A program made the translations under genes and the position numbers. 64,000 nucleotides of DNA from Arthrinium phaeospermum (Eukaryota > Ascomycota > Sordariomycetes > Amphisphaeriales > Apiosporaceae): positions 1,488,001-1,552,000 of the forward strand of contig QYRS01000010.1 in the NCBI GenBank assembly GCA_006503535.1, written 5' to 3'. Under the pieces are notes generated by a model. The model was not told the DNA's origin. It worked only from the letters and a program-made list of their open reading frames with translations, and made no database searches. The number at the start of each line of letters is the position of its first letter. Within the stretch, counting starts at the first letter, position 1. This document shows positions 43,662-56,000 of this stretch, one piece after another.

Positions 43662-43898
43662 TCAATGCTTCGCCGCTCTTTTTCCAAATCCCCAAGGGCT
43701 TGCTAGACCAATTAACTCAATATGCAGCGCCAGTGAGAGATCTCCTGCCACCGATTTCCCGGAGGCCATGGGTACATCTTCTGAAGTATAGTTTCTCAGT
43801 TCAAAGGCATGATATACACCAAGGGGATAGTATTTGGGGATGGGTTGGACTTTCACCTTGTCAGCAGGTATATGTAGCTCGGCTAGCCCCTCTTGCAT
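43662..43898 (-). CDS. Doubtful 78-residue open frame
   Basis: ATG-initiated frame whose middle (VQPIPKYYPLGVYHAFELRN) and end (ALHIELIGLASPWGFGKRA) read like real protein and not random sequence. No homolog comes to mind. A GTGAAA donor-like site and an adjoining open frame further upstream (43861-44061, minus) raise the possibility of a two-exon gene or a gene relic. It could equally be chance. Confidence 0.2.
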   Translation of the reverse strand: MQEGLAELHIPADKVKVQPIPKYYPLGVYHAFELRNYTSEDVPMASGKSVAGDLSLALHIELIGLASPWGFGKRAAKH

Positions 43899-44474
43899 CC
43901 CGCTTTTGAGGATCTGCACCTTCGATCTTGAGATGTCGGGACTTCAAGCAGCCGTATTGCGATGCTACACAAGCATTTTGGAGCTTTAGATGTCTAGGAA
44001 TCCGTTTGGACTGAAACCCGAGATTTCTGAGCATACCCACGTGATTGGGCACAGCCATCAAACCACTGCTTACGAGCTGAATATCTAGCTTCGGAGATCA
44101 ACAACACAGCGCTTTCTCACCGAAGGGGGGATGACCCCACTGGACGGCCTGGTCCAATCAATGAAATGACGTACCTTAAATACCAAGGTTGTCCATGGCT
44201 AGATACCACCCAGTATTCCGCAGATACTCCAGCCACTATCTAAAGATAATCATCTTATGTCAGCCTGATATGGGTTGCTACGAATAAGGGAGCATTTCGC
44301 TCGCGACCGTTGCATCGACACAAGACGAATTAGGCTCTAATACCCTCCGCCGACATATGCCCGTCTGGCCCCCATCTGTTACACTGCCAGCTTACACTCT
44401 TGGCATTGTCTACCAAACGTTTTTGGGGGGACTTTGTAGGCTACGTTGCACTCGGGTCCTCATAGTTTCCCTGG

Positions 44475-44481
44475 TATAAAA
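44475..44481 (+). promoter_or_regulatory. TATA box of the second SAT4 gene
   Basis: TATAAAA in GGTATAAAACC, about 190 bases upstream of ATG 44663. Confidence 0.55.
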
Positions 44482-44662
44482 CCCTGGCTGCCAGCCCAAG
44501 ATGCCAGCAGGGGATTGCCATTACACCACCTTGTACTGTATTATACCTGGTGCACTTTGTAAGAGCATATGTGAAGATCTTTGAAGTTCTGTTTGGTTGT
44601 TTGCCAATCTTGGTATTCGACGTCTCGTATTAATAGTCAGTATATCGATCGATCGATGAAAT

Positions 44663-45865
44663 ATGGAGCAAGTACCAATTCCGGACGATGTTGTGATTGG
44701 AGCCTCGTGGACTTTCGCAGCACTTGCGACCGTCTCGTTCGGGATCCGGGTATATTGCAAATTGTACCGGGTTGGCTTAGTATGGTGGGATGATTTAGTC
44801 TCGGGCATATCTGTGGTAATTATGATTGATCTTCATTCTGTCTTCCCAATTTCATCCTGGTGTACCCACTTCCCTTTCCCCTCCCTATTGAGCTCCTTAC
44901 TTGCGGACGCTGCTAAGACGTACAGTTGGTCATAATACTCGGCGCCGTCTTCATCACAGCCTCGTTCCATGCCGGATGGTCCGCAGACTCGGTCCCCCAT
45001 GGGCTTCCGGTCGTCTTGCGCCTCGCGGCTGGCTCATGTGGCGCCGTTGCTGCAGGTCTTGGCAAAACAGCGTACGTGGTGACGCTGCTGCGCCTGACAA
45101 ATGAGGCGTGGACGCAGCGGGTCCTGTGGATCTCCATTGTGAGCCTGAACTTGCTCCTGTGGCTCGGCACTCTAGCAAGTTGGGCAAGGATCTGTGAGGA
45201 GGGCCCAACTTGGCTCATGGGGGCGGCCTCCACCGGGGGCACCCATCTGCCGGGCAGGTGTTGGCCGGAGAAATACGTAATCAGGATGATTTTTACTTCC
45301 ACCAGTAAGTTCTTTTACCGCATCGTTATCGCCGGATTTCCCCCGAGCTTCTTGCGTTTCTGCCAAGAACGCTGCCATTAGCACTGAGGTAGAGAGGACG
45401 GCGATGCTCAAAGAACGACTGACTGACTATTTTTGATTAGTCTACTCGGGCGTCATGGACGTGACTCTTGCTTTGTTCCCTTGGGCGGTATTGCGCAATC
45501 TTCACATGCACAAGAGGCACAAGATCGGCATTTCGACGAGCATGAGTGTCAGTGCGCTGTAAGTGCCCTCTGATATCTGCCATACCGTGAGCCTTCTGGT
45601 TATTTAGATCAGTGCTAATCATTTCGCCAGTGCCATTGGTCCACTCGTCATGACAGTACAGTCTCTCATAGGGAGAATTACTGAAAGCAACCTGGCCTGT
45701 ACGTTCAACCCACCACGATCTTTGCTTCCCGAACTGAACCGTCGGCTAGACTCACTCGCTATGCAATCCATCCTATTCTTGGTAGGGCCATCTGTTACCA
45801 TTATTGCTCAAGTAATTCCTGTGCTCCGGGCGGTATTCTCTGAGTATGAGTTGAAGCGTACGTAA
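44663..45865 (+). CDS. Rhodopsin-domain (SAT4-type) membrane protein, short form
   Basis: Predicted 277-residue seven-helix protein. Exons are 44663-44815, 44926-45304, 45441-45558, 45631-45698 and 45750-45865. The order of segments follows the family: first helix then VGLVWWDD, LGKTAYVVTLLRLTNEAWTQ (helix 3 and loop), a Cys-containing loop ending GRCWPEKYV, YSGVMDVTLALFPWAVL (helix 6) and a last helix. It lacks the long cytosolic tail of many Pth11-like proteins and ends soon after the last helix (SEYELKRT). The C-terminal helix order (SLAMQSILFLVGPSVTIIAQ) is somewhat unusual, and ligand and role are unknown. All junctions keep phase. Confidence 0.83.
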
Positions 45866-46324
45866 GGAAGTATGTGAAGTTTCACATTTTAGTGCAGGAG
45901 TATATAAACAAAAGATGGATGGGTACAATCACTGCAAGCCGCCTACCAAAAACAGCACATAATGTAGGCTAAGTTAAAATACAGTCCAGTCTTGATCGGA
46001 ATCCACAAACCCCAACCTCGTAGTGCCGGATGAGAATCAGCAGATGTACCAGGCTTTCCAACGAAGCGCATAATGCAAGCCTTGATTACAGACATTACAC
46101 GGTCAAAATCACCACATCCTAGGGAATGCAGTTCAATGAATGAATGTGTAGTATTACTAATATGTTTACCATTACTCATGACAATGTCGTTCCTAGCCAG
46201 TAGACCACTTCCACGAAATTAATCCTCAAATGTGTTCGTATATTGTCCCATATCAGAAACCAAACATGGAATACTGGACCACAAATATAACATCCCTAGC
46301 ATACTGCCGACTGTGCGGACCAGT
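45866..46324. other. Convergent intergenic gap
   Basis: 459 AT-rich bases between convergent genes. Nothing recognised. Confidence 0.4.
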
Positions 46325-46764
46325 CTAACACTTTGAGGTTGACTATTGATGTGGGAGTTAGTATGGTGACTGTTATCCTCCAAGGCCGCATCATGATCAG
46401 GGTATACTTACGCAGCACTTGTACTTCTTGTTCTTCTTGTCACTCCATCCGCAGCTGTACGAATTGGACCGGGGGCACTGGGGCGATCCCGAGTTCACAG
46501 TGATAGTCTATACATCATTGCCATCAGTCGGTGCAAGTTGCGTGCGGGTAGACTCTCGACTTCACAGGGCATACTCGGGGTGAGACTCACAATGCAGATA
46601 TTGACGTTAGTGTTAGAGTTCGAGTTGGAAGGAGGAGGACGAGCTTCAGCATCGGTGGCGTTGGTGGCCCGCTCGACCAGGGCAGGGGCGGCTTCGGCGG
46701 GCGCCGGGGCGGCGGCGGCGTTGGCGGCGAGGCCGGCGATCATGAGGAGCTGGGTGAACTGCAT
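46325..46764 (-). CDS. Small cysteine-rich secreted protein
   Basis: Predicted 95-residue secreted protein that one-frame searches would truncate. Exons are 46591-46764, 46412-46507 and 46325-46342. Both introns have good sites; the last has a textbook TACTAAC branch point and leaves an 18-base final exon coding STSKC. The signal peptide is MQFTQLLMIAGLAANAAAAP. An Ala/Glu/Pro-rich propeptide (to about residue 47) and an Asn/Ser run (SNSNSNTNVN) follow. The mature domain has six cysteines (NIC, QCP, SCG, KCC, SKC) in the order C..C..C..CC..C and is basic (SDKKNKKYKCC). The build fits an apoplastic effector or antimicrobial peptide; activity is unknown. A TATAAATA box on the minus strand lies at 46876-46883. 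Confidence 0.75.
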
Positions 46765-49045
46765 GTTGGCAGACAAGAGTGTTCGAGGTTTGGCTCGTGT
46801 AGGTAGAGGTGTAGAAACTTGTGCGGTGTGGTTTTGGGAATGCTCGTCTGAAGTTTGGAGGAGTTGTCTACGATGTATTTATAGACGCGGACCCCTTTCT
46901 ATGGCCACATATATCCAACAGTGGGACTCCACTGATCGCTCCCATTGAACATCGAACAAACTTGACGCGATGCAGTCCAGAAGTTCAAACCGCGCAACAG
47001 AGTCTAGACCATTCGCATTAGGTTTTGGAGTACAAATCATCATCTGTGAATAGCTGCTTCATGATTACCTCAATAATCAGAAAGCCCATAAATTTCCCCC
47101 TCTCTATATCACTGTAACCCACGATACCTTGTATGGTGCTTTCACATCTTCAATAATGGAAGGTTTCATGGACGCCTTATCGGACAATTTGCAATTGGTC
47201 TAGACATCAAAAGGCTGGGTTCCGGCAACAGCCACCCCAGCGCTGCGAACTGTGCAACCCCTTCGAGCTTGTCTGCATTCGCATGTAACGCTGATGCGAT
47301 GGCGTCGAGTCCTGAAGGGGGGAATGGACTAGAATCGGCTCCACTAATGGCCGTTCCAGACCTTCGACTGTCAAAGTTTTCGCCGGTCTCTGGTGCCCGA
47401 GCCGGTGGTGGTCTCAAGTCATCGAGAGGGGGCTGGCCAGGTGTAATGAAAAGCAAAAGACCAATGGGTAGACGGCGTGGGATTGGCCTCAACTTAATGG
47501 CTTGCCCTTATATTGCCATCGTCGGCTTTTTCATTGCATGCCAAGAAGCTCTAAAACATGAGTGGTTTGACTTCATGATCGTATATCTCGAGGCATCGTC
47601 ACTCTTCGCTCTTAGGTTTGCTGGACCGATGGGGTCGAACGGACCATGGACCGTATGAGGAACTAGTGACGATGTCTCAAAACAAATCATCACAGAGATC
47701 GCTCTCCACTCGAGATCCACTGCCCGCTCTTCTATAATCATGAAAAGGCTAGATGTCGGGAACTAAATTCAAAATTTGGTACTTACATCTACGGTAGTAA
47801 ATGTCGGTGCATGCCGAGATTATGGGTGTTTGCCACTGGCAACAGCAAATCCAATTACTGTACAGTAGACCCTGCGGCTGCATTAGTAGTACAGTACTTG
47901 CGATATGCCAGCGCTAGCCGGCCCCTCCCGCACCTGCATGCATGAGTCCAGAAGACGTGCAATCGTGAGGCAGCAGCTTGCTCTCGTACTCACGGGCTTT
48001 TCGTTCTGAACACCCGGCGTCTGGGATACCTGCAGGATACATCGATCCTGATTTTGAGTCCATCGTAACTCGATACGATCATTTACGAAAATTAACGCCC
48101 CGGATAGCTCCTCACCAAGCGGCGTCGTTTGACGAGTCTCGATGTTCTGGGCCCAATGCCCAGCCCGCTACTTAAGCTTAAAATAACATTTGTCTAGAGG
48201 CATCGCGGGCCAAAGCTCCATATCCCGAGAGACTACTGAAGTAAAAACAGGCCAGTCTCATAGGGCCTATCTTTTTAGTTGCCCCTCCTGGCGATATTGA
48301 TTCTAGACGTTGCGACCGACATTCCGTGAGACGTACTTGCAGAAATGCTTAGAGCAGTTGAAAACTTGGAAAAGGAGCAGGATGCAGTGCTTTCGTTGAG
48401 CCGGATGCTCGAATCAATCAAGGGTGCCAATCCACAATTTAGTGTCTTCAGGTCAACCCCGCGCCAGCTCTGCGCTACATTCTTACAGCACTACAAAAGT
48501 CTTGCTAAATGCTGACGGCCTTGTACTACCCCAGACGAGTTTTATGATGCTGGACTGAGGCTGGGCCATGTCTTCCATGGTTAGCACACCCGGTGATAGT
48601 CTACAAGATAGTACGCAAATGCAATCAAATTCGATAATTCCTACGTTGAGCCGCCGGTTCTTGAATCGAAGCTTGAGAAGCGACTAACAATGGTGAATAG
48701 CGGCTGGGTGCTAGTGGGCCGCTGGGTAAGGCGGGGCGGTCGAGCCGCGCCCGGCAAACCCAACCCAGGCACAGGGGGTGGGGGGCTAAAGCGCTGTTGG
48801 TGGTTTGCGGACACTATGGTCCGGCTCTCACGGGCATGGGGCCTACATACTGCCGCCTGGGCGCAAACCCTCACTCTTACATTCCGGCAGTCTTCACCCG
48901 GCAATCAATATGTGCAAGCAAGTTACGATATTGGATCAAATGCTTTCGCCTCTTGCCAGCTGTGATGCAAAGAACGGATCTACGCTTGGCCGGCTGAAAT
49001 CGACTTGTTGTAGTACAGCCACAGCCCTTACCCGTAAGATGTAAC
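46765..49045. other. Gene-poor region
   Basis: About 2.3 kb. The left end is the promoter of the cysteine-rich gene (TATAAATA at 46876-46883, minus). Overlapping open frames on both strands at 47166-47741 have no recognisable domain. A 56-codon protein-like frame at 48345-48515 is listed separately. Confidence 0.45.
48345..48515 (+). CDS. Short protein-like open frame, possible gene relic
   Basis: A 56-residue frame (starting MLRAVENLEKEQDAVLSLSR, with TPRQLCATFLQHYKSLAKC near the end) with amphipathic, protein-like composition, but no promoter, homolog or flanking exons that I can identify. It may be a remnant of a lost gene or chance. Confidence 0.15.
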   Translation: MLRAVENLEKEQDAVLSLSRMLESIKGANPQFSVFRSTPRQLCATFLQHYKSLAKC

Positions 49046-52000
49046 TTAGCTCGCCGGCGCGAACTCCTCAATCACACTCCTCGGCTCCACGTACCGCCCG
49101 ATCGGCCGGTACTCCATATCGTACCCAAACGCCCTGGGCCCCCCAATCGCCAACCCCGCCGCCGTCTCCGTCCACCGCGGCGAACACGTGATCCCCAGCA
49201 CCGTGACCCGGAACCCGTACTTGAACTCGGGCACCCCCAAGTTCCGCCCGCTCGCCGTGTCGAGCACGCAGATCAGGTCCGGGACCGAGGCGACGACGGT
49301 CTTGGTCGTCCCGTCCGCGGCCGTGTGCTCGGCGAACAGGTTCTCGTTCTTGAACGGGATCCGGAGCGTCCCGCCCGTCTTGACCGCGGGTATGTGGCCT
49401 TCGCTGTTGTTGTTGTTGTGATCTTTCTCTTCCTCCGACGCGCTGAGGCCGGCGATGGTGATGGAGCCCAGCGAGTGCCCCTTGAAGAGCCGCCTCTCTA
49501 CCGCCACGATCTTGCCCCGGAACAGGATCTTGGCGCTTTGGGGCCCCCCGGCTTCGTGGACGATGGACTCGGCGACCGTGGATAGGGTGTTGGTGGCCTC
49601 GGCGCGCGCGATGCAGCGGCCGATGCGCCACGCCAAGGAGACCGTCTTCAGCACCGCGAACTTGCCCACCTTCTCCGCCGTCGTGGGACAGGATGCCATG
49701 CCTACCCGTGAGCCCATTTCAGAGCACGAGGCGCGCAGGGCCCGGTCGACGATCTCGTCGTCGGGGGCGCGGACCATGAGGATGGTTTTGCCGTCGCCGC
49801 TGTCGATGACGCAGGGGACTAGCTCGTTGGGACGGTGGACGGCAATGGTTGTCTGATGCTATTCACTCACGACGTTAGTGCTACTCTTGTAGCAAATGAA
49901 ATAAACGTTTCAGAAGGTAAACAAAGAGTCTCTGGAGCGATCAGTGCATTCAGTCGTCCTAAGAATGTGGGATCCAGAGTAGCTTAGCTTGAGTCGGGGA
50001 AAACCACCCTGAACCCCAGAGATCAAAACACCAAAGAAATGAAAGATCACCAAGACAATAGAGGCCAAAAAGAAGAAGAAGGAAAACACTTGCGTAAGTT
50101 GGGAAGGCTCTCCCCATGAAATCTGCGTCGAGGATAGGCCTGTCAAAAAACCGCGAAGATCCCACGAGGAACGGCTCGAGCCCGTTGGCGCCGCCAATCT
50201 CAAGCGAGACCACGGCGTCAAAGGACGCCTCGCGCCGGTACTCCATCAGCGCCCTGAACGCGTACACGGTCTCGATGGACTGCAGCCGCTCGTTGGACGT
50301 GGCGGGCGAGCCCATGTGGCCGCCCCAGTACACCACCGCCTCCGGGTCCAGCGAGGAGGTGTCGACGACGCGCATCGTGTGTCCAGCCCGCAGCATGTCG
50401 CGCAGCTGGATGCGGGAGGCGGCGGGGCTGCCGCCGCCGGCGCAGCCGAGGACGTAGCAGCCGTCGGCTAGGTAGTTGATGTCGGTTTCGTTGATGTGCC
50501 ATTCCGGTATGCCCGTGGCTTCGTTGCGGATGACGCTGGGGCGGTATGTGAGGGGGTCGACGGGGTCTGGCTCCTCGGCCACCACTTTGGAGAAGTCTTT
50601 GGCCACCTCTGACTCTTCCTCTGTCGCCTCGTCCACGAAGTCCTCTTCTCCAGCCAAAGACTGTGCTTTCAGGTTGATATCCAGTTTCCCAATGGCCTTT
50701 ACCACCGTCCGCAGCTTGTTGGCAACGTACGTCACCGGGTAACTCTCCTCCTCCGCGATCCGGACGCTGTCGCGCTCCGCGCCCGCGTCGACGGCCCGCT
50801 GTATCGCCATGGCCTTGGCGCGCTCGACCGCCTCCTTTATCGACTGGTCCTCGACGCTTTGGATGATATCCACCGTACCTCCGACGTTGGAGATGGCCGC
50901 CCCGACCGCATTGGCCACGTCGTGAAAAGGGGGCAGCCTTAGCTCCGAGGCCCCTTCCAGCGACGAAGGGGACAAGACGGCACCGCCCCCGACGAGGAGA
51001 ACGGGGAGAGGTTCCGGGCTGGTTTTGATGAGGTCAACCACCCCCTCGAGGAGCTTCTTTATCTGGTGCTCGGCATCTCGTATCAAGTTCGGGTCAAGAT
51101 TGACTGCACACGTCCCCATCTTGACCCTCCCCGCAGCGACAGCGATGTCCGAAGCAGTCACGACCTTGCCCCCAAAAGCTAACGCCTCGCGCGTCAGATA
51201 ATGCCCCACGGAGCCAGGCCCGACCGTCACCTTGCCGTCCCCGGCCTGTCGGACGATGGAACCACCGCCCAGGCCGACGGAATGCAGATGCGGCATCGAG
51301 TAGTTGACCCGCACGCCCGCCACCGTCACGTAGGCGGACGCCTGCCTCGGCAAGCCCGAGGGGAGCAGCACGCCCACATCCGTCGTGGTCCCGCCGATAT
51401 CCGCGACGATGGCGGACGAGCCCTGCGCGTCGTGGCCGGCCAGGTAGGCCGCACCACGCATGGAGTTGGTGGCCCCCGAGTTGAACGTGCGGATGGGGAT
51501 CTTGGCCGCCGCGGCCGCATCCAGTAATGTTCCGTCATTCTGCGTCAGAAAGAGCGGGCAATGGAGGTCGAGCGCCTTCATGGCCCGGCGGAACCCGCGC
51601 ACCGTGCGCCGGGCGTACTGCAGGATGGCCGCGTTGAGGATGCTCGCGTTCTCGCGCTCGAGCAGGCCAATGTTGGCGACCTCGTGCGAGACGACGACGT
51701 CCGTACCCGGCGGCATCTCGCGCCGCACGATGGCCGCGACCCGGTCCTCCTGCCGGAAGACCTCGTCGATGGGCGAGAAGGCGCCGACGACGACGACGGC
51801 CGTCAGGCCCAGGGCGCGGATCTCGCGGCAGCGCGCCACGACCTGGGACTCGACCACGGGCGCCTCCTCGGCGCCGTCGATGTGCAGGCCGCCGTCGCAG
51901 TAGCCGACGTAGCCGCGGAGGATCTTGGTCAGGGCCGGGGGGAACTCGGAGAAGGGCGGGGTCTCCCTCAGGAAGCTCCGCGAGAGCCGCAGGATGGCGA

Positions 52001-52349
52001 CCCGGCGCAGGCGGCGCGCGTCTTGCTCCACGACGGCGTTGATGAAGTGGGTGGTGCCCACCGTCACGCTCGCGATGGCGTCGGGCGCCAGCTGCGACTT
52101 GTCCAGCACGGTCCGGACGGCGGCTTCGATGCCCGCGGTCACGTCCGGGGTGGTGGGGGTTTTGTGGTGGGCTAGGACGCCGCGGCCTGGGTCCGACTGC
52201 TGGCTTGGGTTGATGGCTACGGCGTCTGTGTTGGTACCTTGCGTCATGGGCCATGTTAGTTTTGAGCAACTAGCGAGGTCAGATCACTCACCACCGACAT
52301 CTACACCGATCCGAACCGTCTTTGACGTCTCAGCGCTTCGGCTCCCCAT
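49046..52349 (-). CDS. Hydantoinase/oxoprolinase-type protein with C-terminal DUF917 domain
   Basis: Predicted 1004-residue cytosolic hydrolase for cyclic amides. Exons are 52292-52349, 50094-52237 and 49046-49858. The spliced N-terminus gives RIGVDVGGTNTDAVAINPSQ, the ATP-binding hydantoinase/oxoprolinase start that the longest open frame alone misses. The HyuA domain continues with VGTTHFINAVVEQ, NSGATNSMRGAAYLAG and SSAIVADIGGTTTDVGVL. After about residue 580 comes a DUF917 domain (DINYLADGCYVLGCAGGGSP, YWGGHMGSPATSNERL, DADFMGRAFPTY), completed by exon 3 (RCIARAEATNTLSTVAESIV). Intron 2 appears to use a GC donor (TAC then GCAAGT), the only choice that keeps the frame. It is divergent from an NCS1 permease, so a role in hydantoin or similar nitrogen-source breakdown is inferred. 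Confidence 0.92.
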
Positions 52350-53079
52350 CTTGGTCGCTTTTAGGGAGTCAAGCAAAGCTATGTCCAAATGTACAAGCAC
52401 TGGAAGAGGGGTTCCGTCACGGGGGGTGCAGTATTAGTGCTGTAAGGCCAGTAAAAGATGATAAGTACTCCATCTCAGCCGGCGGAGGTCGCAATCAGTC
52501 AATTCCATATCGAACCTTGATAAGACACTCAGGCACGGTGATGCCAACCGAGCGGAGGAGGAGTCGGAACCTGGCCGGTAGTCATCTGGTCTTTTTGAAG
52601 TAGGATCGGAGCCAAGTGGGGTTGGAGATGGGGCAGATCGCGGGGTTCAGGGGCTGGAGAAAGATATCGGATGATGCCGATGTCGCTTTGGTGTGCAATT
52701 CCGAGCGTACAAATGAGTCGCATTATTCATTAGATAGATAACATGCTACTACAGCTGCGCGTCTCGCCGCGAACGGGCGGTTTTGGACATGGCGACACCG
52801 CCAATTCCGTCAAACTGTATCTAGGTCAGCAGACGACATGATCGTCGCCTGTAAGAAACCTGGTCCATCTGCAGCAAGGGTCTGGGCTACACGCATCGCA
52901 TCAGTAGCGCCTTATCTTATCTCCCTATCTCCGGCCGCTGGTCGCCCATCATGTCAGATGCGGATAGATATGTAGCAGCGTTGATCCCAACATGGAAAGG
53001 GGGCTCTTCGCGGATTTGGCTTCTTGGTGAATTATGTCTTTTTCTTGCTTTCGCTCTGTGAAATCAGTTTCGAGAAACG
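52350..53079. promoter_or_regulatory. Divergent promoter with clustered GATA-factor sites
   Basis: The 730 bases between the hydantoinase and NCS1 permease starts contain seven HGATAR matches, counting both strands: 52459, 52518, 52732, 52736, and on the minus strand 52912, 52917 and 52925. Random sequence would give about two. AreA/Nit2-type GATA factors bind this motif to activate nitrogen-scavenging genes when ammonium is scarce, which fits the two flanking genes. Binding is inferred, not shown. Confidence 0.6.
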
Positions 53080-56000
53080 ATGGCGTTTCTCTCGTCCCTC
53101 GCTGTAAGCTTGCGGGTAAGCGACTTTCGGGGTTTATTCCCTGTTATTCCAGTGTTCGATAGATCATCATTGCATCTGTCGTGGCTCTTATTCCGCTGTT
53201 TAGCCTGGTTACTCCGCTGTCTCAAGTGGACTAAACACCAGCTCTACTCATCCCAGTGTTACCTATAAGATCAACCCCCCCCTTACGCACCACCCCGGTC
53301 ACGCACCGGCCATCACCACCAAAAACACCCGATTTCAACCACGTATATCTCAATACTTTTATATTAAAATAATATATTAAAAAGTACTATTAAATTAAGA
53401 AAAATTCGGAGATTAAGACATGAGTTTTAAAAAAATTCTAAAAAATCGGGATCCACTTTAAATGTTAATTTAAAGTTTCTCCCGCAAAATTTCGCATTTT
53501 CTATTTTAATAGATATAAATATTTTTAAAAATTAAAAATTATAGAAAAATAAAGAAAAAATTAAGGAATATTATATTTGAGTCCCGAGTTTAAAATATTA
53601 ACGTAATATTTTTATATTTAAGTTTAAAATATTTTCTATAGAAAAATATTCTCCACTTTTCGTTTTTCTTAAATAACTTAACGAATAAATTTTTTTAAAG
53701 AAAACGGGTTATATATTCGAGTTCGGATTAAAAATTAGAATATTAAAGATATATAGTTTAATTAAATATTTAAATAATTCCCTTTATTTTTTAAGATTTA
53801 TTTTTACTAGTATTTCCGGTATATTTTAAAATTTTAAAATCTAACGTTAAAATTCTCCACTTTATAAATTTTTTAATTTTTTAAAAATTAAATTCCCCCG
53901 ACGAATTTAAATCGCATTTTTAAAACATCTCTTATTTTATTTTTAACATTTTATTTCGATTTTCTACGAGTAGGCTGAAAATGCTGTTTTTGGTGGTGAT
54001 GGCCGGTGCGTGACCGGGGTGGTGCGCAGTAGGGGGGTTGATCTTACTTGCCAGACGAGTAACACTAACACTCAGAATCGACAGGTGCCGTCGCAATCCC
54101 GCGCCGTGTCCAACTTGTGGGCCAACCACGACATTCTCCCGCTGCCCCCGGACCGACGGACCTGGACCCGCTGGGCCTACGTCTCCTTCTGGGCCATCAA
54201 CCAGATCTGCATCTCCAACTGGCAGCTGGGCGCCTCCCTAGTGGCCCTGGGCCTGTCGGTCTGGCAGGCCGTCATCGCCCTGGCGCTGGGCAAGCTCGTC
54301 ACGGCGGCCGTGGCCGTCCTCAACGGCTACGTCGGCGCCGAGTGGCACATCGGCTTCCCCGTGGTGAGCCGGCTCGTGTGGGGCGTCTACGGCCAGTACT
54401 TCATCCTCGTCCAGCGCATCGTCCTCTCGCTGGTCTGGTTCGCGGTCCAGTCCTGGACGGGCGGGCTCTGCGTCCAGAATATCCTCGCGGCCATCTTTCC
54501 GTCGTACCAGGATATGCCGAACCGCTTCCCGGAGTCGGCGCATATGAATACGAAGCAGTTCGTTGGTTGGGTCCTCTTCAACCTTCTGATGATCCCTATC
54601 TTATGGTTCAAGGTGAGACCCCAGTGTCACTCACTCTCCTTTTTATTATGCCTGGCGTGCCTGCTCCGCTCGAGCCACACCACACCCTACTATACCTAAA
54701 TACTCACAACCATCCCCTGACACAGCCTGAGCGTCTCCGCTTCGCCATCCTGTACATGAACATCATCTCCGCCGTTACTCTCATCTGCATGATGATCTGG
54801 TGCCTCTCCACCGCGCACGGCGCCGGATCCCTGCTGAGCGCGCCCGCCATGGTGCAGGGCAGCGGCGAGCTCGGGTGGGGCATCGTGTCGGCAACGACGG
54901 CCGTCATCGGCTCCATCGCGGTCGGTCTGACGAACCAGCCCGACTACTCCCGCTTCGCGCGCCGACCCGGCGACCAGGTCCTGGGCCAGTACTCGAGCAT
55001 CGTCGTCCTGGGCATCATCATGCCCCTTTTCGGGTGCCTGGCCTCTTCCGCCTCACGCGAGATCTACGGCGAGGCCTTCTGGAACCCGCCCGACCTCGTG
55101 CAGAAGTGGCTCGACACGTCCTACTCGCCCGGGGCGCGGGCGGCGGCGTTCTTTGCGGGGTTTGGGCTGGTTGTGTGTCAGTTGGCCATCAACACGATTG
55201 ACAACGCGTTCTCGGCAGGAAGTGAGTATAGACCCAAGAAGTCTCCCATACCAGAGCTTTATACTGACTTGACACCTCCAGTGGACGGGGCGGGTTTATT
55301 ACCTAACTTTATCGATATTCGTCGTGGCGCTTATATCGGGTTGGTCCTCAGCGTCGCAATGTGTCCCTGGGAGCTCTTGTCGTCGGCGGGCGTGTTCATC
55401 AGCGTCCTGTCTGCCTATAGCGTGTTCCTGGGACCCATCGTCGGTATCATGGTATGTGAGTACTGGGTGCTCAGAAAGAGGAGAGTCAAGCTGTCAGATC
55501 TCTACCACCCGGGTAAGAGTGGAGTATATTACTATTGGAACGGTAAGTGTCCATTTTCCCACAATGCTCTCTCCTGTTCCGTATCCTACTAACACCAACA
55601 CAGGTGTCAACCTACGCGCTTTTGCCTCCTGGGTCATTGGGTGGTCCTACCTCATCCCCGGCTTCGTCCACAACATCAACCCAGCGATCGAGGTGCCCGA
55701 GGCCTGCACCAATCTGTACAGCTTGGCCTTTCCGCTGGGCTTTATCGTCAGCTTCTTGGTTCACTGGGGTATCAACAAGCTGTTCCCGCCGCTCGGTCTG
55801 GGAGAGATAGATGATGTTGACTACTATGGCACCTTCACGCCTGACGAAGCTGCCAGGTTGGGCGTCACGCCAGGTGACGTAAGATCAACCCCCCCCTTAC
55901 GCACCACCCCTGCAACGCACCAGCCTCACCACCAAAAACGCCCGATTTTAACCACATATATCTTAACAACTTTATATATAAATAAAAAAGTAAAAATATC

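Larger units (their letters stand above)
43533..44662. other. Intergenic region with one doubtful open frame
   Basis: About 1.1 kb between two plus-strand genes. It holds the doubtful minus-strand frame listed separately and the TATA box of the next gene. Otherwise nothing noted. Confidence 0.45.

Noticed and set aside
47166..47741. Overlapping open frames on both strands, one of them 129 codons
   Set aside because: Considered as a gene relic because of a hydrophobic stretch, but neither strand shows a domain or intron logic.
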